Assembly: GCF_004345605.1 (NCBI RefSeq)
Contig: NZ_SLVY01000001.1
Span: 620,001-684,000 of the forward strand
DNA length: 64,000 bases
Direction of reading: 5' to 3'
Source of the DNA: Rhodococcus sp. SMB37
Lineage (GTDB): Bacteria; Actinomycetota; Actinomycetes; Mycobacteriales; Mycobacteriaceae
The stretch's first letter is position 1. Each line of letters starts with the position of its first letter. Of this stretch, positions 45,390-53,130 are shown in pieces. Below the pieces are notes generated by a model. The model ran no database searches. It saw only the letters and a program-made list of their open reading frames with translations, and was not told the origin of the DNA. The translations under genes and the position numbers were made by a program.

Positions 45390-46013
45390 TCAGCGCAGCG
45401 GATCGGCTGTCTTGACCGCCCGTGCCCGGCGCGTGTCGGACGAGAGCAGCCATGCCGCGACGACACCACCGAGCGCCCCGAAGAGGTGTCCTTGCCACGA
45501 CACGAACGGGTCGCTGGGGAGGACTCCCCACAGCATTCCGCCGTAGAAGAACAGTACGACGAGTCCGAGCACGATCTGCCCGCCCTTGCGGGTGAAGATT
45601 CCGCGAATGATCAGGTAGGTCAACCAGCCGAAGATGAGCGAGGACGCGCCGATGTGGTTCTCGCCGGAGCCTGCGAACAACCACGTTCCGACGCCTGCGA
45701 CCACCCAGATCACTGCAGTTGCGACGATCCCGCGGGTGATGCCGGACGACAGCAGGACCAGGAAGCCCAGAACGAGCGCGGGCACCGTGTTGGCGGTCAG
45801 GTGTGTCCAGTCACCGTGCAGGATGGGAGCGAACAGAATCCCCCACAGGCCGTCGCCGGTGCGCGGTTCGATTCCGGCGTTCTCGAAGTTCGCGGGCAGG
45901 ATCCGGTCGATGATCTCGACTACGTAGAGGAACGCAACGAAGCCACCGACCCACAGTCCGGAACGCAGCCACGTCGGCCGTTCGGTCGGTGGTGTACCTG
46001 TCGGGATGGTCAT
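45390..46013 (-). CDS. Rhomboid family intramembrane serine protease
   Basis: This is a 207-residue membrane protease. Catalytic S124 lies in HIGASSLIFG and H176 in WQGHLFGALGG; the HLTANTVP motif (71-78) is in the second helix, and six helices are predictable. It cleaves membrane protein substrates within or near the bilayer. ATG 46013 is used; the long in-frame upstream extension overlaps the P1 peptidase gene. Rv1337 is the counterpart. In M. tuberculosis the mec-cysO-cysM genes separate it from the P1 peptidase gene, but here only 46 bp do. Confidence 0.92.
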   Translation of the reverse strand: MTIPTGTPPTERPTWLRSGLWVGGFVAFLYVVEIIDRILPANFENAGIEPRTGDGLWGILFAPILHGDWTHLTANTVPALVLGFLVLLSSGITRGIVATAVIWVVAGVGTWLFAGSGENHIGASSLIFGWLTYLIIRGIFTRKGGQIVLGLVVLFFYGGMLWGVLPSDPFVSWQGHLFGALGGVVAAWLLSSDTRRARAVKTADPLR

Positions 46014-46059
46014 GCGTCCATTGTGACGTCTGTCCGGGTTCCGTGTGGGTCTGTCGTGG

Positions 46060-47127
46060 TCACAGCGTCCGAGCGGACGGGAAGGTATCGAAGTAGGACG
46101 GGATTCCGGCGACGGATTCGGCGGAGAGCACCGCGTCGACGATGGCGCGTTCGACCGCGTCGGCCGCGGCGACGCACGCGGCCGCGAGTATCGGCAGTTC
46201 GGTGGGGAATGCGTCGGGTACGCCCTCCGGTACGGGGAGTTCGGCGTTACCGGTGGACAGGGCGAAGAGCGTGTCGCCGTCGAGGGGCGAGTGTGCAGGT
46301 CGGATCGCGCGGGCCAGACCGTCGTGTCCGGCGACTGCGACCCGGCGGCACGCAGCTTTCGACAGCGGCGCGTCGGTCGCGACGACACCGATGGTCGTGT
46401 TCAGCACGGTGCCCTTGTCGCCGCGCCCGTTGGCGGCGGCAAGTTCCTCCTCGTTCGGGGGGCCGAGGCCGAGTCCGGCCGTCGTTCCCCACGGCAGCCC
46501 GGTCCGGGGATCGAAGACGGATCCGACGGGATTGGCCACGACGAGCGCGGCAACGGTGGCGCCTGCTGCCGGCCCGTCCGTCAGTCGGATGCTCGCGGTT
46601 CCGATACCCCCTTTGAGGACGCCCGCGCGCGCGGCGGTGCCTGCACCGACGGATCCTCGTGGGAGCGCCGAGTCGGTGGCTGCCGCCGCCGCTGCGTATC
46701 CGCTGTCGGCAGTGGGTCGGGTGTGCCAGTGTCCGACGGGCAGATCGAAGATCACCGCGCCGGGCACGATCGGCACCACGGCGCCGGGCGCACCCATCGG
46801 GATACCGCGGCCTTGTTCCTCGAGGTAGCGCATCACACCGTCGGCGGCGGCCAGGCCGAAGGCGCTTCCCCCGGTGAGCAGAACGGCATCGACGTGCCGG
46901 ACCGAGTGGCTCGGATCGAGCAGATCGGTTTCGCGGGTGCCCGGCCCACCGCCTCGCACATCGACCGCGCCCACAGTGGGCCGGTCCGTGAGGATCACGG
47001 TGCAGCCGGTGGCGGCACCGGTGCCGGGTTGTTCCCCGGCGACGGTGACGTGGTCGTCGAGTTGCTGCCAGTGGCCGACGCGCAGGCCCGTCACGTCGAG
47101 CAGGGAATCCGTGGGTCCAGCAGTCAC
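46060..47127 (-). CDS. P1 family (S58/DmpA-NylC-like) peptidase
   Basis: This 355-residue N-terminal nucleophile hydrolase matches M. tuberculosis Rv1333. RGGGPGTRETDLLDP, LLTGGSAFGLAAADGVMRYL and VPGAVIFDLPVGHWHTRPTA are family blocks. Autocleavage is predicted between N243 and T244 in LNTTIGVVATDA, as for NylC, giving a catalytic Thr. The physiological substrate is unknown; relatives act on beta-amino peptides or cyclic amides. ATG 47127 overlaps the DUF2017 stop by 4 bp. Confidence 0.92.
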   Translation of the reverse strand: MTAGPTDSLLDVTGLRVGHWQQLDDHVTVAGEQPGTGAATGCTVILTDRPTVGAVDVRGGGPGTRETDLLDPSHSVRHVDAVLLTGGSAFGLAAADGVMRYLEEQGRGIPMGAPGAVVPIVPGAVIFDLPVGHWHTRPTADSGYAAAAAATDSALPRGSVGAGTAARAGVLKGGIGTASIRLTDGPAAGATVAALVVANPVGSVFDPRTGLPWGTTAGLGLGPPNEEELAAANGRGDKGTVLNTTIGVVATDAPLSKAACRRVAVAGHDGLARAIRPAHSPLDGDTLFALSTGNAELPVPEGVPDAFPTELPILAAACVAAADAVERAIVDAVLSAESVAGIPSYFDTFPSARTL

Positions 47128-47702
47128 GGCAGCAACGCCTGGACGAGGGAGTCCTGCATCCAGGTCAACCAGTGGTAGACGTCGAGGTGCGGCGCGCGGG
47201 GATCGTCGTCGTCGAGGGTCTCGGGGGTGTCGTCGTCGATGCCGAGGGTGGTGCCGAGCGCGAGTCGCACGTCGTTGAGCCCGTAGAGCCAGGCTTCGGC
47301 CTGTTCGGGGTTGAGGACGACTTTCCCGCCGTCCTCGGGAACGGTCCGCAGGATGACGGCACCGGCGGCCAGCTTGGCGTCGATGATGCTCGGTTCGTGG
47401 AGGCTGCGGAGCGCGCCGTTGAGGTCCCCGGCCTCGTCGTCGGGGTTGACGGACGCGTCCGCGTCGGGTCGGTGGAAATCGGGGAGCAGTCGCTCGAGTG
47501 CGGGAATCTCGGGTGGGGTCGAGTTACCCGTGCGCAGCCCGGTGAGTTCCGCAAGGTCGTCCTGGGGTGCCTGCGCGGAGCGGTCTTCCAGCATCCCGAG
47601 CACCGAGGCGACGAGGGAGCGCAGGACGGAGGCCTCGTGGCCGTCCATCTCCGAGCGAAGTTTGGGGCCACTCAGCGAGTTCTTCCGGGTCCACTGCCGC
47701 AC
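47124..47702 (-). CDS. DUF2017 protein
   Basis: This is a 192-residue acidic soluble protein, DUF2017 family (Rv1332-like), characterised by RQWTRKNSLSGPKLRSEMDG near the start and PEQAEAWLYGLNDVRLALGT, then YHWLTWMQDSLVQALLP at the end. GTG 47702 has AGGAGGA upstream; the longer ATG start lacks one. It lies between clpS (26 bp upstream) and the P1 peptidase (4-bp overlap), an actinobacterial constant. The function is unknown; the clpS linkage hints at proteolysis. Confidence 0.88.
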   Translation of the reverse strand: MRQWTRKNSLSGPKLRSEMDGHEASVLRSLVASVLGMLEDRSAQAPQDDLAELTGLRTGNSTPPEIPALERLLPDFHRPDADASVNPDDEAGDLNGALRSLHEPSIIDAKLAAGAVILRTVPEDGGKVVLNPEQAEAWLYGLNDVRLALGTTLGIDDDTPETLDDDDPRAPHLDVYHWLTWMQDSLVQALLP

Positions 47703-47728
47703 GTCGGTCGGATCCTCCTGTAGGCGCC

Positions 47729-48064
47729 TTATTCGTCCCGTTGCATCGTGGCCCACAGCCCTGCGGCATGTAGACGCTGCACGTCGTGTTCCATCTTGTC
47801 ACGGGATCCGCTCGACACGACGGCTCTGCCTTCGTTGTGCACCTTGAGCATGAGTTCGGTCGCCTTGGCCTTGCTGTATCCGAACAGCTTCTGGAAGATG
47901 AATGTCACGTAGTGCATGAGGTTGACGGGGTCGTCCCACACGACCGTCACCCAAGGCCGGTCGACCGCCTCGACTTCTTCGACGACTTCCGCTTCGGCAG
48001 GCATGGCCTGGCCCGCGGTGATCACGTGGACGTCGAGGGGGGTTGTCCTGGAACACGGCGCCAT
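47729..48064 (-). CDS. clpS: ClpS adaptor
   Basis: This 111-residue adaptor delivers N-end-rule substrates to ClpC1/ClpP. The core [20 protein letters not shown], then [20 protein letters not shown], then [20 protein letters not shown] is canonical (DDP binding the N-degron alpha-amine, and MHYV). The start is uncertain: ATG 48064 gives a longer, low-complexity N-terminus ([11 protein letters not shown]), and ATG ~48004 is possible. It diverges from pncB with 69 bp between. Confidence 0.94.
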   Translation of the reverse strand: MAPCSRTTPLDVHVITAGQAMPAEAEVVEEVEAVDRPWVTVVWDDPVNLMHYVTFIFQKLFGYSKAKATELMLKVHNEGRAVVSSGSRDKMEHDVQRLHAAGLWATMQRDE

Positions 48065-48133
48065 GCGTCCAGGGTACGGCGTTCTCGCGGCTCGAAAAAC
48101 CCACCGTCGACATGCTCGCTCTAGAGTGAGCGG

Positions 48134-49471
48134 ATGGCTGTCACATCCGCCGGTACGAAGCCGGTGAGCACCGCACTGTTCACGGACAAATACGAACTGA
48201 CGATGCTCGAAGCTGCGCTGGCCGACGGCTCCGGCGCTCGCCCCTGCGTCTTCGAACTGTTCGCCCGCAAGCTTCCGGCCGGTCGCCGGTACGGCGTGGT
48301 CGCAGGCACGGGGCGTCTCCTCGATGCGCTCCCCGCGTTCCGATTCGGCGACGCCGAACTCGCGGTGGCCGCGGAGTTCCTCGCACCCTCGACCGTCGAA
48401 TGGTTGCGCAACTTCCGGTTCAGCGGCGACATCGACGGCTACCGCGAGGGCGACTTCTACTTCCCCGGTTCGCCGGTCCTGTCCGTCCACGGCACGTTCG
48501 CCGAATGCGTCTTGCTCGAGACACTGGCCCTGTCGATCTTCAATCACGACAGCGCCATCGCATCCGCCGCAGCGCGCATGGTGAGCGTGGCCGACGGGCG
48601 CACCCTGATCGAGATGGGCTCGCGCCGCGCACACGAGGAAGCGGCGGTGTCTGCAGCCCGCGCGGCATACCTCGCGGGATTCGATTCGACGTCGAACCTC
48701 GAGGCTGCGCGCCGCTACGGGGTTCCCGCCGCGGGGACGGCCGCACACGCGTTCACTCTGCTGCACACCACTGCGCACGGCCGCAACGAGGCGTCGGCGT
48801 TCCGCAGTCAGATCGAGTCGCTCGGTGTCGGTACGACCCTGCTCGTGGACACCTACGACATCACCCAGGGCGTGGCCACAGCCATCGAGGTGGCGGGCCC
48901 CGAACTCGGTGGCGTCCGGATCGACTCCGGCGACCTCGGAGTGCTCGCACGTCAGGTACGCAGGCAGCTCGACGACCTCGGTGCTCGGCGGACGAAGATC
49001 GTGATGTCCGGCGACCTGGACGAATACGCGATCGCGGGTCTGCGTGCCGAACCGGTCGACGCGTACGGGGTCGGGACCTCGGTGGTCACCGGTTCGGGTG
49101 CACCGACCGCAGGCATGGTCTACAAGCTCGTCGAGGTCGACGGCCTTCCGGTCGAGAAGCGCAGCACGGCCAAGGAATCGCGGGGCGGGGCGAAGCGCGC
49201 GGCCCGGTACGCGCGCCGCACCGGCACCGTCGTCGAAGAGGTCGTCTACCCCGAACACCTGGAGGTTCCGACGGGTGAGGGGCAGACGGCAACGGCCCTG
49301 ACGGTCCCTCTGGTGCGCGATGGCGAGCCGGTCCCCGGTCTCCCTACCCTGGAGGACAGCAGGCAATACCTGAAGAAGTCGATGGTGAGTCTGCCGTGGG
49401 AAGGGTTGACGATATCGGCCGGCGACCCGGCGATTCCCACCCGTTTCGTGACTGGAGCGACGGGGAGATGA
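48134..49471 (+). CDS. pncB: Nicotinate phosphoribosyltransferase
   Basis: This 445-residue enzyme of the Preiss-Handler NAD salvage pathway converts nicotinate and PRPP to nicotinate mononucleotide. Family features: [20 protein letters not shown] at the N-terminus, [51 protein letters not shown] and the phosphate-binding [10 protein letters not shown], then [13 protein letters not shown]. Its stop overlaps the ATG of the nicotinamidase gene by 4 bp, an unusually tight pairing of sequential enzymes. M. tuberculosis pncB1 (Rv1330c) is also next to clpS and dinG. Confidence 0.95.
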   Translation: MAVTSAGTKPVSTALFTDKYELTMLEAALADGSGARPCVFELFARKLPAGRRYGVVAGTGRLLDALPAFRFGDAELAVAAEFLAPSTVEWLRNFRFSGDIDGYREGDFYFPGSPVLSVHGTFAECVLLETLALSIFNHDSAIASAAARMVSVADGRTLIEMGSRRAHEEAAVSAARAAYLAGFDSTSNLEAARRYGVPAAGTAAHAFTLLHTTAHGRNEASAFRSQIESLGVGTTLLVDTYDITQGVATAIEVAGPELGGVRIDSGDLGVLARQVRRQLDDLGARRTKIVMSGDLDEYAIAGLRAEPVDAYGVGTSVVTGSGAPTAGMVYKLVEVDGLPVEKRSTAKESRGGAKRAARYARRTGTVVEEVVYPEHLEVPTGEGQTATALTVPLVRDGEPVPGLPTLEDSRQYLKKSMVSLPWEGLTISAGDPAIPTRFVTGATGR

Positions 49472-50052
49472 GGTCGATTCGGGCGCTGCTGGTGGTCGAT
49501 GTGCAGAACGATTTCTGTGAGGGCGGCGCTCTCGCAGTGACCGGTGGCAACGCGGTCGCGGCCGCCATCACACGTTTCCTCGCCGAACGGGGTGAGGACT
49601 ACTCCCATGTGGTCGCGACACGCGACCACCACATCGATCCCGGCGAGCACTTCTCGGACGAGCCGGACTTCCTCGACACCTGGCCGCCGCACTGTCGCGC
49701 CGACACCGCCGGAGCCCGGTTCCATCCGGATCTGGAGCTGTCGCGGGTCGAAGCGGTGTTCTCGAAGGGTGCCTACGAGGCCGCGTACTCCGGTTTCGAG
49801 GGGGTCGACGAGTCGGGGCAATTCCTCGCACAGTGGTTGCGCGAGCGCGGTGTGACGGACGTCGACGTCGTCGGGATCGCCACCGATCACTGTGTGCGCG
49901 CGACCGCGTTGGATGCCGTCGAGGCGGGCTTCGGGACCCGGGTGCTGCTGTCTTGTACAGCGGGCGTCGCCGATGCGACCATCGAGTCCGCACTCGATCG
50001 GATGCGCAGCGCAGGTGTCGACCTGGTCGAACGGGTCGGCGCCGAAACCTGA
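49468..50052 (+). CDS. pncA: Nicotinamidase/pyrazinamidase
   Basis: This 194-residue cysteine hydrolase (isochorismatase fold) deamidates nicotinamide to nicotinate. The catalytic triad D11 ([10 protein letters not shown]), K100 ([15 protein letters not shown]) and C142 ([11 protein letters not shown]) is present, with metal ligands D53, H55, H61 ([12 protein letters not shown]) and H75 (WPPHC), as in M. tuberculosis PncA. ATG 49468 overlaps the pncB stop. Its product is the substrate of PncB, so the pair channels nicotinamide into NAD. The presence of PncA would predict pyrazinamide activation. Confidence 0.94.
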   Translation: MRSIRALLVVDVQNDFCEGGALAVTGGNAVAAAITRFLAERGEDYSHVVATRDHHIDPGEHFSDEPDFLDTWPPHCRADTAGARFHPDLELSRVEAVFSKGAYEAAYSGFEGVDESGQFLAQWLRERGVTDVDVVGIATDHCVRATALDAVEAGFGTRVLLSCTAGVADATIESALDRMRSAGVDLVERVGAET

Positions 50053-50077
50053 CGGTGGGTCCCGCTACCCTGGCCCG

Positions 50078-52108
50078 GTGCCCGAACTTCCCAACGTCCC
50101 CGAATTGTTGCGTACCGCGGTGCACGCCCTGGGCGGCAAGGAGCGGCGCACTCAGCTGACCATGGCGTCCGCGGTAGCGCACAGCATCGACACCGGCGAG
50201 CATCTCGCGGTGCAGGCCGGCACGGGCACCGGCAAGTCGCTCGCCTACCTCGTCCCGAGTATCCGGTACGCGGTACAAACCGGCCGCACGGTGGTGGTGT
50301 CCACCGCGACCATCGCTCTGCAGCGCCAGCTCGTCGACCGTGATCTCCCGCGTCTCGCCGAGGCGCTCGAGAAGACCCTCGGACGGCGGCCGCGCTTTGC
50401 GATACTCAAGGGCCGCGGAAACTACCTCTGCCTGAACAAGATCCACACCGGTCTCGCGGAGGAGGCACCGGCCGAGGCCCAGCTCTTCGACGCGTTCACT
50501 CTCTCGCGCATCGGCCGTGAGGTGCGACGCGTGACGGAATGGTCGTCGAGCACCGACACCGGCGACCGCGACGACCTCTCCCCCGGCGTCTCCGACCAGG
50601 CGTGGCGCCAGCTCAGCGTCACCGCGCGCGAATGTCTCGGCAAGGCGCGCTGCCCGGTGGGCGACGACTGCTTCGCGGAGATCGCACGCACCGAAGCGTC
50701 GAAGGTCGATGTGGTCGTCACCAATCACGCGCTCCTCGCGATCGATGCCATCACGGGGATCGCGATCCTGCCCGAACACGACGTGGTGGTCATCGACGAA
50801 GCCCACGAGCTCGTCGACCGGGTCACGGGTGTCGCCACCGCCGAGTTGTCGGGCAGCACCATCTCCGCAGCCGCGCGGCGCTGCGTCAAGCTCGTCGAGG
50901 ACGAGGACGTCGACCGGCTCGAAGGTGCTGCCGAGAACTGGGAGTCGCTGCTCGAGGAGCTTCCGGCCGCTCGATGGGATTCGATGCCCGAGGGTGCAGC
51001 GGCCGCGCTCGCGTCGATCCGCGACGCGGCGTGGGCCGTGCACACCGCCATCGGGCCGGCCAAGCCCGGCACCGACCCGGAGGCCGCGGCCGCCCGCAGT
51101 CAGGCGCTCGCCGAGATCGACGACGTGCACGACTGCGCGGTCCGGGCGCTGACCACCTTCGAGCAGGCCGACCCCGCGCAGCGTCAGGATGTCGTATGGC
51201 TGGCGGCCGACGAATTCCGAGGCAATGTGCGCCGCACGGTGCGGATTGCACCGCTGTCGGTCGGGGGTCTGTTGCGGTCACGTTTGTTCGGCGAGTCGAC
51301 GGTGGTGCTCACCTCGGCGACGCTCACGGTCGGAGGGTCGTTCGATGGTCTGGCCGTCAACTGGGGGCTCCCTCCGCAGGCACCGTCGCGCAGCGAGACC
51401 ACGGCCGCCTCGGGAGCCGAACCGCCCGCCGACAAGAGCGAACTGAGGTGGAATGCCGTCGACGTCGGATCGCCGTTCGACCACGCGAAATCCGGGATCC
51501 TGTACATCGCGAAGCACCTCACACCGCCCGGCCGCGACGGGCTCGCGTCGTCGCATCTCGACGAGATCGCCGAACTGGTCACGGCGGCGGGTGGTCGTAC
51601 CCTGGGCCTGTTCTCGTCGATGCGCGCCGCGAAGGCCGCGACCGAAGCGCTGCGAGACCGGGTCGACACCCCGATCCTGTGCCAGGGCGACGATTCCACG
51701 GGTGCACTGGTCGACAAGTTCGCGGCCGACGAAGCGACGTCGCTGTTCGGGACCCTGTCGCTGTGGCAGGGCGTCGACGTGCCGGGCAGGTCGCTCTCGC
51801 TCGTCCTCATCGACCGGATCCCGTTCCCCCGGCCGGACGATCCCCTGCTGGTCGCCCGGCAGCGCGCCGTCGAAAGCCGGGGTGGCAATGGCTTCATGGC
51901 CGTCGCCGCGAACCATGCCGCGCTGCTTCTGGCCCAAGGTGTCGGGAGATTGCTGCGGGCCACCGACGATCGAGGGGTCGTCGCCGTGCTCGACTCTCGT
52001 CTGGCCACGGCCCGCTACGGCGGTTATCTGCGTGCGTCGCTCCCACCGTTCTGGGAGACCGCCGACCCGGCCGTCGCCCGGAAAGCCCTCTCCCGACTCA
52101 CTAGCTGA
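50078..52108 (+). CDS. dinG: DinG-family ATP-dependent DNA helicase
   Basis: This 676-residue superfamily 2, XPD-like Fe-S helicase has Walker A AGTGTGKSLAYLVP near the N-terminus. The Fe-S cysteines are C118 (NYLCLN), C186, C192 and C198 (ECLGKARCPVGDDC), and the DEAH box VVIDEAHEL is at ~240. Motifs IV-VI follow in the C-terminal half (LFSSMRAAKAATEAL, LWQGVDVPGRSLSLVLIDRI, QGVGRLLRATDDRGVVAVLD). It unwinds DNA forks, R-loops or G-quadruplexes. GTG 50078 is 25 bp after pncA and probably part of its operon. The gene ends at a palindromic terminator. Confidence 0.93.
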   Translation: MPELPNVPELLRTAVHALGGKERRTQLTMASAVAHSIDTGEHLAVQAGTGTGKSLAYLVPSIRYAVQTGRTVVVSTATIALQRQLVDRDLPRLAEALEKTLGRRPRFAILKGRGNYLCLNKIHTGLAEEAPAEAQLFDAFTLSRIGREVRRVTEWSSSTDTGDRDDLSPGVSDQAWRQLSVTARECLGKARCPVGDDCFAEIARTEASKVDVVVTNHALLAIDAITGIAILPEHDVVVIDEAHELVDRVTGVATAELSGSTISAAARRCVKLVEDEDVDRLEGAAENWESLLEELPAARWDSMPEGAAAALASIRDAAWAVHTAIGPAKPGTDPEAAAARSQALAEIDDVHDCAVRALTTFEQADPAQRQDVVWLAADEFRGNVRRTVRIAPLSVGGLLRSRLFGESTVVLTSATLTVGGSFDGLAVNWGLPPQAPSRSETTAASGAEPPADKSELRWNAVDVGSPFDHAKSGILYIAKHLTPPGRDGLASSHLDEIAELVTAAGGRTLGLFSSMRAAKAATEALRDRVDTPILCQGDDSTGALVDKFAADEATSLFGTLSLWQGVDVPGRSLSLVLIDRIPFPRPDDPLLVARQRAVESRGGNGFMAVAANHAALLLAQGVGRLLRATDDRGVVAVLDSRLATARYGGYLRASLPPFWETADPAVARKALSRLTS

Positions 52109-52113
52109 CGAAA

Positions 52114-52152
52114 GTGTGTATCCGAGCCCGGATTCCGGGCTCGGATACACAC
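52114..52152. terminator. Palindrome copy 1: bidirectional terminator between dinG and the DUF559 gene
   Basis: Perfect 19-bp arms (52114-52132 and 52134-52152) meet at a single T. The core is GTGTATCCGAGCCCGG and its complement. It lies 6 bp after dinG and 8 bp after the convergent DUF559 stop. A near-identical copy is at 53085-53119. Confidence 0.85.
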
Positions 52153-52159
52153 GATTTGC

Positions 52160-53035
52160 TCACCGAGGACGGTTCAGGGCCGCGCGGATCTGCCGGACGA
52201 CCTCATCGGGTTCTTGGGTGAGCGTATGCCACGTGAACCGCAGGACGTGCCACCCCGCATTGACCAGGATGTTCTGCCTCTCTGCGTCACGGCGGTGCCG
52301 GTGTGCATCGCGATGCCACGCCCACCCATCGACCTCGATCGCGACCCGTGCATCGTCGAACACCACATCGATCTCGAATCCGCAACTCATGGCGTGCGCG
52401 CGCCACCCGGTGAGGCCGGCGCCGCGCAGCAACCGGTACAGAACACGTTCGGCCTCGGAATGTCCCCCGGCACGAGCGACGCACAACAACCGGTGAGCCG
52501 ATCGAGCACCGCGGCGACCCGAGTTTCGGACGTGCGCTGCTTCCAGCGCGGTCAACGAGGTACGTCGTTGCAGCGCGCGGTCCATGAGCACCGAGCCGTC
52601 CGGCAGTTCGACCGCAGCCTCGAGAACGGTCAAGGGCAAGGAGGTCACAGCCAACGACCTGACGGTCACGACGTCGCGCTCGTCGAGGTCGCGTCGACGA
52701 AGTGTGACCTCACGACCGCGCCCGAGTGTTCGGTGGTGCGGAATCGTCACGAAAGCGCGTGCCGGGGGACGTTCGCAGAGCCCGTGCCACCATGCCGCAC
52801 TCGGGCCCCATGCAGTTGCGCCCGGACCTGCGCCATAAACAGATGCCCGTAAGCGAACCGCCGCGGTGTGCGGGCGGTCTGCACGTAGGTAGACACCGTT
52901 TCCGAGGATCCGCCATTCACCCGACCGGACCCTACGGTCGATCGCCGAGGTACTGACTCCGTGCGCACATGCTTGGTCGCGGGTGATGACGCCGTCCTGC
53001 CGCGCCATGATCTCGTGAATCACTCTCCGGCTCAT
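52160..53035 (-). CDS. AbiEi-like HTH plus DUF559 (Vsr-like) endonuclease-domain protein
   Basis: This is a 291-residue protein. The N-terminal winged helix (~10-50; DGVITRDQACAHGVSTSAID, then GEWRILGNGVYLRAD) resembles the AbiEi antitoxin DNA-binding domain. The C-terminal ~90 residues are DUF559, a PD-(D/E)XK, Vsr-like nuclease fold: FEIDVVFDDARVAIEVDGWA (catalytic D and E-V-D), then RRDAERQNILVNAGWHVLRF. ATG 53035 is used; ATG 53008 (MARQDGV) is an alternative with GGAGAG ~15 bp upstream. These proteins are frequent and mobile in mycolata and their biological role is not established. The gene lies between dinG and glgP, which are adjacent in M. tuberculosis, and is bracketed by two near-identical palindromes. 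Confidence 0.85.
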   Translation of the reverse strand: MSRRVIHEIMARQDGVITRDQACAHGVSTSAIDRRVRSGEWRILGNGVYLRADRPHTAAVRLRASVYGAGPGATAWGPSAAWWHGLCERPPARAFVTIPHHRTLGRGREVTLRRRDLDERDVVTVRSLAVTSLPLTVLEAAVELPDGSVLMDRALQRRTSLTALEAAHVRNSGRRGARSAHRLLCVARAGGHSEAERVLYRLLRGAGLTGWRAHAMSCGFEIDVVFDDARVAIEVDGWAWHRDAHRHRRDAERQNILVNAGWHVLRFTWHTLTQEPDEVVRQIRAALNRPR

Positions 53036-53084
53036 ACCCTGTTCGACGCAGTCGCTGCCGATCAGGTTCCCACCCGAAAATAAG

Positions 53085-53119
53085 GTGTATCCGAGCCCGG
53101 ATACCGGGCTCGGATACAC
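53085..53119. terminator. Palindrome copy 2: terminator after glgP
   Basis: 16-bp arms (53085-53100 and 53104-53119) around ATA repeat the core of the 52114-52152 palindrome. It lies 11 bp beyond the glgP stop (53131) and 50 bp upstream of the DUF559 start, so it should end the glgP transcript. Confidence 0.85.
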
Positions 53120-53130
53120 ACTTTCTCGAC

